A program made the position numbers and the translations under genes. Below the pieces are notes generated by a model, which ran no database searches, was not told where the DNA came from, and worked only from the letters and a program-made list of their open reading frames with translations. A stretch of 61,078 bases of DNA from Deltaproteobacteria bacterium (GTDB lineage Bacteria > Myxococcota_A > Polyangia > Polyangiales > JADJMO01): positions 1 to 61,078 of the forward strand of contig JANYDK010000003.1 of assembly GCA_025363655.1 (NCBI GenBank), given 5' to 3'. This document shows positions 53,020-59,862 of the stretch, in pieces. The first letter of the stretch is position 1. The number at the start of each line of letters is the position of its first letter.

Positions 53020-54877
53020 GTACCCCCTCCCTCACCAGCTCCCCGGCACTCAATGGCGCCTCGTCTCCCTCCTCGGGACTGGCGGTCACGCAGAGGTCTA
53101 TCTCGCCGAGCACGTCGAGCTCGAGCACCGCGTCGCCGTCAAGCTGATCCAGGCCAAGCACAGCGCTCGCTCCGAGCTCATCGTGCGGCTCCGGCAGGAA
53201 GCACGCATCCTCGCCAAGCTCCGTGATTGTCCGACGATCGTCGCGGTGCACGACTTCGGCAAGAGCGACGACGGGCGCGCCTATTTCGTCATGGATCACG
53301 TCGCCGGTCGCAGCCTCCGACAAACGATGAACCACCGGCGCCGCGCCTTCGGCATCGACGAAGCGTGCACGATCGCCGCCGAGGCCGCCGACGGGCTGCA
53401 CGTTGCGCACGAGGGCGGCATCGTCCATCGCGACATCAAGCCCGAAAACGTGATGCTCTCGGGCGAGGGCCGCGTGAAGCTGGTCGATTTCGGCGTCGCC
53501 AAGGCGATGCAAGAGAGCGGGCTCACCGGCACGCACACTGCCGGCGGCTTCGTCGTCGGTACGCCGCACTACATGGCACGCGAGCAGGCGATGGCGCGTC
53601 CCGTCTCCGCGCAGACCGATCTCTATGCGCTCGGGTGCGTGCTCTTCGAGCTCATCACCGCGAGCAAGGTGTTCGAGGGTGAGCCGATCGACGTCATCCG
53701 CGCCCACGCGCGCGAGACTCCGCCGACACTCGCCGAGCGATTGGGCCGCGCAGTCCCGCACGAGCTGGAGACGATCGTACGAGGTCTCCTCGCGAAGGAC
53801 CTCGATCGCCGATTTCGCAAGGGCGTCGACGTCGCCGAGCAGCTCCGTCGCTTTCTTCGGCTTCGCCCTCCCGGCTCCACGCCACGCCTCGTCTCACGCG
53901 CGCCCGTCAGCACGAACGAACGCACCGAGATCGACACGGCCTTCTCGCGGCCGACCGTGCGCACGCCGAATCGAGCGGCGAATCCGACGCCGCGCGAAGC
54001 AGAGCCGACGACGCGCTCGGTGCCGGCTGCTTCGTTGGTCGTCGGCGTGGCGACGACGGAGCGTTGCGCGCGCGTCGAGGCCACCACTCCCGTGGCCCCG
54101 CTTCCCACCGAGATGGTGCGGGCGCTGCACGACGTCGACGATTGGTGCAACTCGGATACGCCCGTCTCCCCCGCCACGAGCCTCATGGCCGAGGGCATCA
54201 CCAGGGTCTCCGGCGAAGGCGATGCGGCGAAGGCGAGTCACACGCCCCCGAGAACCCAAGCAAAGGACGTGACCGAACGAGTGGTCGACGCCCATCGGGC
54301 AGCCCTTCCACCAGACGACGCGACCATCGTCTACCGTCCGCCGCAGCGTCGCGGGGCGGTGCTCTTCCTCGGTGGCGCGCTCGCCGTCGGCCTCTGTGTC
54401 GCTGCGACGGTGCTGGTCAGCGTCCTCACCACGGGAATGGCTCACGACACGGTCGCCGGTGCCAATGCCCATCGTTCGCCCTCGATCGTCGTCCCACCCA
54501 CTGCACCGAGCACGTCGAGCGACAGCGCACCAATCGCTGCAGTGATGTCGTCGACCGTCACCGCAACGCCGCCGACCATGCCGACGAAGCCGCTCACGTC
54601 ACCCAAACCGACGGCCGTGGTGACTGCTGCAGCCCCCGCCAGCGAAGCATCGGGTACTTATGCAAATGCGCTGCAGGCGTACCAGAGCGGTGATTACCAG
54701 ACTGCAGAGAGCGACGCGCGCAAGGCCGGCGGCGGAAAGGCGGCACGCCTCCTCCTCGCCCAGATCCTCGAGCGGGAGGGAAAGACGACCACCGCGCACG
54801 GGATTTACGAAGAAATTCTCCTCAGCGATCCCTCGATGACCGCTGCTCTCGAGGGGCTCAAGCGAACAGGCGGTTGA
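53018..54877 (+). CDS. membrane Ser/Thr protein kinase (PknB type)
   Basis: The 619-residue protein has a complete Hanks-type kinase domain at about 10-290: GTGGHAEVYLAEH loop, Lys42 in VAVKLI, HRDIKPEN with Asp139, DFG at 157-159, and GTPHYMAREQ (the usual APE is ARE). A Pro/Thr/Arg linker leads to one membrane helix near 445-470 (LFLGGALAVGLCVAATVLVSV), and the outside part is Thr/Pro-rich ending in a TPR-like pair (NALQAYQSGDYQTAESDARKA). Myxobacteria carry many such kinases; the signal is unknown. Confidence 0.94.
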   Translation: MYPLPHQLPGTQWRLVSLLGTGGHAEVYLAEHVELEHRVAVKLIQAKHSARSELIVRLRQEARILAKLRDCPTIVAVHDFGKSDDGRAYFVMDHVAGRSLRQTMNHRRRAFGIDEACTIAAEAADGLHVAHEGGIVHRDIKPENVMLSGEGRVKLVDFGVAKAMQESGLTGTHTAGGFVVGTPHYMAREQAMARPVSAQTDLYALGCVLFELITASKVFEGEPIDVIRAHARETPPTLAERLGRAVPHELETIVRGLLAKDLDRRFRKGVDVAEQLRRFLRLRPPGSTPRLVSRAPVSTNERTEIDTAFSRPTVRTPNRAANPTPREAEPTTRSVPAASLVVGVATTERCARVEATTPVAPLPTEMVRALHDVDDWCNSDTPVSPATSLMAEGITRVSGEGDAAKASHTPPRTQAKDVTERVVDAHRAALPPDDATIVYRPPQRRGAVLFLGGALAVGLCVAATVLVSVLTTGMAHDTVAGANAHRSPSIVVPPTAPSTSSDSAPIAAVMSSTVTATPPTMPTKPLTSPKPTAVVTAAAPASEASGTYANALQAYQSGDYQTAESDARKAGGGKAARLLLAQILEREGKTTTAHGIYEEILLSDPSMTAALEGLKRTGG

Positions 54878-54898
54878 GGCGATCGACCCGAGTGCCGC

Positions 54899-55471
54899 TC
54901 ATTTGCTGCAGATCTTGAACTGCACACTGCGAGCGTCGAAGGTGAGCGGTGCGTGCACGCTGCCATCGTCGTCGTGGAGCTCGACGCGCACCGTCTTGGT
55001 GCCGACGACGCCCGATTTGCAGCGTACGAGCAGCATGAGCGCGTGGTTGGGAGGGCCGCTGGTGATGACGGTGTCGTAAGGGAGTCCGGCCTGGTTGCAA
55101 TCGTCGCCGCCGACGGTGACGTAGACCGGTCCGCAATGGGTGACGCCAGCGCACGTACCTTCGGCCGCAGCGCGCCAGTTGGTCAAATTGACTTCGATTT
55201 CGGCGGGGCGCGTCGCGTCGTCGCCGACACAGGCTTCGACGTCGTGAGGCTCACGGATGGTGATCGAGGGAATGGGAAGGCCCCCGACGTCGGCATCGGC
55301 GAGCACCGTGTCGGCGGAGGAGGAATCGCTGGCACCGACATCGCTCGATTCGTCGACGATGACGTCGGCGCGGTGCGTGCCGCAGCCGAGTTGCGAGAAC
55401 GTCACGAGCAGCACGAGCGCCAACAGCGCCAACGTGCGGCGGCTGGCGATCGAGGTGAAGCGGCAGATCAC
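54899..55471 (-). CDS. lipoprotein, last gene of the sigma-factor operon
   Basis: GTG at 55471 overlaps the preceding stop as GTGA, giving 190 residues. The signal ends FSQLGC; the mature protein has an Asp/Ser-rich linker and a beta-rich domain with six cysteines (VEACVGDD, GTCAGVTHCG, DDCNQ, VRCKSG, FKICSK), probably an Ig-like disulfide-bonded fold. Convergent with the kinase gene, with 21 bases between. No family recognised. Confidence 0.7.
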   Translation of the reverse strand: MICRFTSIASRRTLALLALVLLVTFSQLGCGTHRADVIVDESSDVGASDSSSADTVLADADVGGLPIPSITIREPHDVEACVGDDATRPAEIEVNLTNWRAAAEGTCAGVTHCGPVYVTVGGDDCNQAGLPYDTVITSGPPNHALMLLVRCKSGVVGTKTVRVELHDDDGSVHAPLTFDARSVQFKICSK

Positions 55472-56616
55472 GGCCACTCCAGCGTGAGCACGATTTCGGA
55501 GACGAGCAATGGCCGACCGAACGTCACCACCTCGCGCTCGACGACCTCGGCGGCCGCACGCGGTGCGACGATTCCCGCGGTGAATGCGGGCTCGAGCGCG
55601 AGCGCACGCTGCAGACGCAACGGAAGCGCGAATCGCAAATAAGGCACGACGCCGAAGACGTCGAGGCTGCGACCGGTGAGCGGCGCGCGCGACGCTCCCG
55701 CCATGTGCGTGATCGAAAGCCCGACTCCCCCGCCGATCGTGGCGGCGATGTGGCTGCGCTCGAAGAGCGTGGTCGCGATGCCGATGCCGATGAGCATGAA
55801 CGAAATGTCGATGCTTCCGCCCTCCGTCTCGACTCGTGAACGCGTGAGGGGCAAGAGCGCGAAGAGGCGCAGCGCATAGTCTCGCGTCGGCGCCCAACGC
55901 ACACCCGCGGTGACGTCGAAGACGGCGCCCACACCGCCTGGCGAGTAGACCATCGCAGGACCGACCTCGAGACCGACGGAGCTCGGCTTCGCTTCGGTCG
56001 CGCGCGTCCTCGACGCATGGGTCGAGGGTGAAGGACTCGTCGCGCTCGCGTTCGGAGTCGGCGCACTGCTCGGGGAAGCGCTCGATATGCTCGCAGCGAC
56101 ACTGGAGACTGGTGCCAAGTCGTTGCCGGTCGATGAGGCCGACGAGGAGGGCGCCGGCATGAGGCGCGCACGAAGCACCTCGGCAGCACGCACGGCCAGC
56201 TCGTCGCCTTTGCCTTCGACGACTTCTGCGAGTTGGAGCACCCCGCTCGGATCCGTCGTCCAGATCTCGACGCTCGCGTCGTCGTGCGCGACGCGGAGAC
56301 AGCCACGCAACTCGGTCACGGCAGCGACGCTGGCGATACCGCCGAGAGGCGCACGTGGTGCGACGCCGAACGCAATTTTTGCCATGTGCACGTCGAACGT
56401 CGCGCCGCCGAGCTCGGCACGAAGTCGGCGAGCGACGGGATTCGTCTCGTCCTCGAAGACGACGACGACGACGGGAATTCCCGCGCCGGCCGCGCGCGCG
56501 TGGGGAATCGAAAGGTGAGCGACGTCGGCGAGGACGAAGACACCGAGCGGAGTACCGAGCATCGCGCCGACCAACGAGACGGCGACGAACGTTCGTTTCG
56601 CGCGCGAGACGCTCAT
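55468..56616 (-). CDS. exported envelope protein with C-terminal beta-barrel-like region
   Basis: The 382-residue protein has an N-terminal signal (AVSLVGAMLGTPLGVFVLA), an alpha/beta domain at about 45-155 (VVVVVFEDETNPVARRL, LRGCLRVAHDDASVEIWTTD), a Ser/Ala/Pro-rich linker, and from about 215 alternating strands (VGLEVGPAMVYSPGG, YALRLFALLPLTRS, ISFMLIGIGIATTLF, LLVSEIVLTLEWP) ending in an aromatic residue, as in outer-membrane barrels. It follows the FecR-like gene by 7 bases and overlaps the next gene. Confidence 0.7.
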   Translation of the reverse strand: MSVSRAKRTFVAVSLVGAMLGTPLGVFVLADVAHLSIPHARAAGAGIPVVVVVFEDETNPVARRLRAELGGATFDVHMAKIAFGVAPRAPLGGIASVAAVTELRGCLRVAHDDASVEIWTTDPSGVLQLAEVVEGKGDELAVRAAEVLRARLMPAPSSSASSTGNDLAPVSSVAASISSASPSSAPTPNASATSPSPSTHASRTRATEAKPSSVGLEVGPAMVYSPGGVGAVFDVTAGVRWAPTRDYALRLFALLPLTRSRVETEGGSIDISFMLIGIGIATTLFERSHIAATIGGGVGLSITHMAGASRAPLTGRSLDVFGVVPYLRFALPLRLQRALALEPAFTAGIVAPRAAAEVVEREVVTFGRPLLVSEIVLTLEWP

Positions 56617-56623
56617 CCCACGC

Positions 56624-57931
56624 TCAACTCGTGAGGCTGCGTGCGAGCGCGGCGTGCGGGCCTTCGGGGTAGAGCCCGAGGTATCGCTGGGCAGCAGCCT
56701 TCGCGCCCTCGGCGTCGCCGGATCGCTGACGTGCCTCCATCAGTCGCCCGAGCGCCTCGCGTGCATAGCTGCCCGCCGGCGCCTCGCGCAGACAGGTGTC
56801 GAACCAGGTCGCTGCCTCCGCGTAGGCCTTGCTCTGATCGAACGAGAGCCGACCGAGCGCGAAGGCTGCCGACGACGCCGCGGAAACGCCTGGAAAGCGC
56901 CGTCGAACGGCGAGGTATGCTTCCCGCGCACGAACCCCCGATCCCGCGAAACGGGCGATGTCGCCGAGCATGAGCACGTCGCTCGCGCTGCCGAGATCGC
57001 AGAGCCCACTGAAGCCTTCTTTCTCGGCGGCAGCGAGGGCGGCGGGATACTTGGCGCTCGCAGCGAGGAGTCGCCAGTCTTCCTCCGAGGCGGTCGGTTT
57101 CGCGGTATTCGCGGTATCGAGCGGCGCGACGAGCTTCGGCTTCGCGACCGTGTCGTCGACGGAACCGACGGCGACGGCGAGAACAGGTGGCAGCACCGGC
57201 GATGGAGCGGGCGGTCCTGCGATGGTCGGCGCAGGTGGCGGAGCGCTCGTGCTCGTCGACAGATCGCTCGTGCGCGCGAGCTCGAGACGACCCGACTTGC
57301 TCCACACACGGAGCGTCTCTCCGGCGACGACGGCGCGTCCCGTCTGCGCGAGACCGCCGGAGACCAGCACCGAGCCCTCCTGCATGGTCACCACGAGCTC
57401 TTCGTCGGTCGGGCTCCACGACAATGCGAACTGTGTCCCGGTGACGTGGACATCGAAAGGACCGGCGATGACGTCCCAGCGCGCGTAATCGCGGTGCACG
57501 ACGGACACGTCGGCTTTGCCTCGCTCGAGGACGACCTTCGCGCCGTGGGCGTCGACCTCGAGGACGCGCCCTTGGCTCGAGGGCGTGAGGACCATCGACG
57601 AGCCGTCGGAGAAGCGAATTGCCAAGGGCGCATCGACCGACGCGGCGACGAACGCGCCGACGTTGCCGGGAGCGCCGCCGACGGCGAACGTCAACGCAGG
57701 CGCCTTGCGCAGTACGACGAAGCCAATGACGGCAGCCACCAACGTCGCAACGAGCGCGAGCGCCAACGGCACCCGGCGGCGACGCACCGGCAACTCATGC
57801 GCGAGGAGACGGGCACGAGCGCGCGCGAGATCGGCGCCTTCCGCGAGGCTCAGCGATCGATCTTGCGCCTCCGCGACACGCGCGCCGAGGCGATCGAGCG
57901 GCGTCGCCGGGAGTCGCGTCGGAGGCGTCAT
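56624..57931 (-). CDS. FecR-domain protein with TPR region (anti-sigma/receptor-like)
   Basis: ATG at 57931 overlaps the sigma-factor stop as ATGA (ATG at 57943 also has GGAGG upstream); 435 residues. A cytoplasmic N-terminus of about 50 residues precedes a membrane helix (LALALVATLVAAVIGFVVL). A FecR-like periplasmic domain follows (YARWDVIAGPFDVHVTGTQFALSW, LVVTMQEGSVLVSG), then a Pro/Ala linker and TPR-like repeats (LGDIARFAGSGVRAREAYLAVRRRFPG, ALGRLSFDQSKAYAEAATWFD). Such proteins usually hold and release the adjacent ECF sigma factor. Confidence 0.85.
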   Translation of the reverse strand: MTPPTRLPATPLDRLGARVAEAQDRSLSLAEGADLARARARLLAHELPVRRRRVPLALALVATLVAAVIGFVVLRKAPALTFAVGGAPGNVGAFVAASVDAPLAIRFSDGSSMVLTPSSQGRVLEVDAHGAKVVLERGKADVSVVHRDYARWDVIAGPFDVHVTGTQFALSWSPTDEELVVTMQEGSVLVSGGLAQTGRAVVAGETLRVWSKSGRLELARTSDLSTSTSAPPPAPTIAGPPAPSPVLPPVLAVAVGSVDDTVAKPKLVAPLDTANTAKPTASEEDWRLLAASAKYPAALAAAEKEGFSGLCDLGSASDVLMLGDIARFAGSGVRAREAYLAVRRRFPGVSAASSAAFALGRLSFDQSKAYAEAATWFDTCLREAPAGSYAREALGRLMEARQRSGDAEGAKAAAQRYLGLYPEGPHAALARSLTS

Positions 57932-58578
57932 TTTCCGCTCCATCGCCCCTCCGCGAGCCAATCCGCGAGGGAAGGCTCCTTCTTGGCGCGGACGAGGAAG
58001 AGAGCCTCGGCGCGGGAGATGCGACGTTTGACGGTGGCGAGTGAGATGCGACAGGCAGCAGCCACCTGCGTCAGCTCCATGCCGTCGACGTAACGAAGCG
58101 CGAAGGCGATGCGCTCGTCGACCGGGAGCTTCTCGAGGATGGCGTACGTCTTCAGCAGCGCCTCGCTCGCCTCGTGGCTCGCTGGCACCGCCTCGACCTC
58201 GGGCACCTCGGCGAAGAACCAGAGCCAACGCCGTCGCGCACGTCGACGGATGCATCCGCGCGCCGTGAACACCGCGATCGACGTCAGCCACGCTTTGAGC
58301 GTCGACGGATCGTCGAGTTGGGCGATGCCGTCGAGCGCGCGGACGAAGACGTCGTGGAGCAAATCGGAGAGCTCGTCGTCGGCACCGAGGACACGGGCGA
58401 GGACACGACGAACGTGGACCGCGTGGCGCTCGAAGAGGACGTTGGGCGCTTCTGGATCGCCACGAACGAGCGCTTCGACGAGCGAGGCATCGTCGGCGAA
58501 ACCACCCGGCCGCACCGAAGTGCCGGACGAGGGAGGCTCGCTCGGCGAAGGGGTGGGAACCACGGCTAGACGCACCAC
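57928..58578 (-). CDS. ECF-type RNA polymerase sigma factor
   Basis: GTG start; 216 residues with about 30 flexible residues first. Region 2 is LFERHAVHVRRVLARVLGADDELSDLLHDVFVRALDGIAQLDDPSTLKAWLTSIA; region 4 is LEKLPVDERIAFALRYVDGMELTQVAAACRISLATVKRRISRAEALF with a clear helix-turn-helix. It lies upstream of, and overlaps, the FecR-like gene, the usual sigma/anti-sigma arrangement. It would control the envelope genes of this operon and perhaps others. Confidence 0.93.
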   Translation of the reverse strand: MVRLAVVPTPSPSEPPSSGTSVRPGGFADDASLVEALVRGDPEAPNVLFERHAVHVRRVLARVLGADDELSDLLHDVFVRALDGIAQLDDPSTLKAWLTSIAVFTARGCIRRRARRRWLWFFAEVPEVEAVPASHEASEALLKTYAILEKLPVDERIAFALRYVDGMELTQVAAACRISLATVKRRISRAEALFLVRAKKEPSLADWLAEGRWSGK

Positions 58579-58658
58579 GATGGATGCATGAGTGTCGCAC
58601 GGCGATCACGGCGGCTCAGCCCGGAAAACCGAGGCTGAGAATGGGCGCATCTGAACAC

Positions 58659-58687
58659 TTGCACAGTATGGCGTCTTCCGCTATCGC
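58659..58687 (+). promoter_or_regulatory. promoter of the helical protein gene (leaderless)
   Basis: TTGCAC (58659-58664), 17-base spacer, TATCGC (58682-58687), then 7 bases to ATG 58695. No Shine-Dalgarno sequence. It favours 58695 over the in-frame ATG at 58668, which would lie inside the promoter. Confidence 0.5.
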
Positions 58688-58694
58688 TCGGGAC

Positions 58695-59078
58695 ATGCCC
58701 AAGCAGGAAGTCCCCGCGTTCGTTCGTGAAGCCATCCGTGAAAAAGCGACGCGCGAGCTCGCTGCGCTCGACCAGCGTCAGGCCGCGTTCGATGCCGTCG
58801 CACACATGCGCGAGGTCCTCACCGCGCTCGTGGCGCACTCGGCCACGGCCACCCCAGGCATCGTCGGTTGCGCCGACAGCGCGACCATCGGCCGACTGAA
58901 GAAGCTTCGCAAATCGATCGACGACGCCAAGCTCCTCGCCGACGACATCGCCGACGGGCTCGGCATCGACGAAAAGCGCGAAGGGCTGGTGACGGCGCGT
59001 GCGGAGATCGAACGCGCCCTCGTCTCGGTCGGTCTCGGCGAAACGGTCCCCGCCGTCGTCGACGCTGCAGCCGAGTAG
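58695..59078 (+). CDS. small helical cytoplasmic protein of unknown function
   Basis: With the start at 58695 the protein has 127 residues, no signal peptide, and a strongly helical composition (VREAIREKATRELAALDQRQAAFDAVAHMREVLTAL, then IGRLKKLRKSIDDAKLLADDIADGL). The sequence suggests a four-helix bundle. It diverges from the sigma-factor gene and converges on the esterase gene with 6 bases between. No family recognised. Confidence 0.65.
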   Translation: MPKQEVPAFVREAIREKATRELAALDQRQAAFDAVAHMREVLTALVAHSATATPGIVGCADSATIGRLKKLRKSIDDAKLLADDIADGLGIDEKREGLVTARAEIERALVSVGLGETVPAVVDAAAE

Positions 59079-59084
59079 ATCGTC

Positions 59085-59807
59085 TCAGGCGAGACGCGCG
59101 CGTGCAAAGGCTGCGAGGTGCTCGAGCGTCACCGAAGGAATCTCGTGCTGGCCGCGAAACTTGACGAAGTCGACGTCTGCGCCGGCGGCGACGAGCAGAT
59201 TGCGCAGCGCCATCGCCCCTTCGAAGGCGAGTATCGGATCGGCCTCGCCGTGCGACTGCATCACGTGCAGCGACGCACCACGCTCGGCGATCGCCGGGCT
59301 CCAACGCGACGACGAGAGAAGCGAGCCCGAGAGCACCGCGAGCCCGGCGAAAGAGGTCTTTTCGCGAAAGAGGACGAGCTCGGTCGAGAGCATCGCGCCT
59401 TGTGAGAAGCCGCCGAGGATGGTGCGCGCCGGATCGAGACGATGCTCTGCCACCAGCGCGTCGATGCATCCATCGAGTGCCGCGCGCGCCTCGACGAGCC
59501 CATCGGGCGTCTCGTCGACGATGTTGGCGCGACGTCCGGCCATCATCTCGCGCTGGAAACGCATCATGTCGATATGCCACCACGCCCGACCTTGCTGTCC
59601 CATGCCGACGTCCAACGCATGCGGCGCCTCCGGAAAGAACCAACGCACGCCACGGCCCGCATCGACGACGCGAGCGAGCGAGACCAGATCGTCACCGGGC
59701 GCGCCGAAGCCGTGCGAGAGGATGATCGCCGGCCCATCGCCGCCTGCGTTGCCGTCGGTGCCACCCACGGCGCGAACCCGGAGAGAGCCTGCCGTCAGAA
59801 CTTGCAT
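59085..59807 (-). CDS. carboxylesterase/phospholipase-type alpha/beta hydrolase
   Basis: ATG at 59807 follows a G-rich stretch; 240 residues. The LSHGFGAPGDD oxyanion loop, nucleophile Ser in GGFSQGA, Asp in SHGEADPI and His in FRGQHEI give a complete triad in the order of the carboxylesterase/lysophospholipase (Est/YpfH) family. The N-terminus is cytoplasmic. It probably cleaves short acyl or phospholipid esters; no pathway link is visible. Confidence 0.88.
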   Translation of the reverse strand: MQVLTAGSLRVRAVGGTDGNAGGDGPAIILSHGFGAPGDDLVSLARVVDAGRGVRWFFPEAPHALDVGMGQQGRAWWHIDMMRFQREMMAGRRANIVDETPDGLVEARAALDGCIDALVAEHRLDPARTILGGFSQGAMLSTELVLFREKTSFAGLAVLSGSLLSSSRWSPAIAERGASLHVMQSHGEADPILAFEGAMALRNLLVAAGADVDFVKFRGQHEIPSVTLEHLAAFARARLA

Positions 59808-59862
59808 CGCCCCCGTGTAGCACGAGGGCGACGAGGACGCGGAAGGCTGATAAAAGAGGAGG

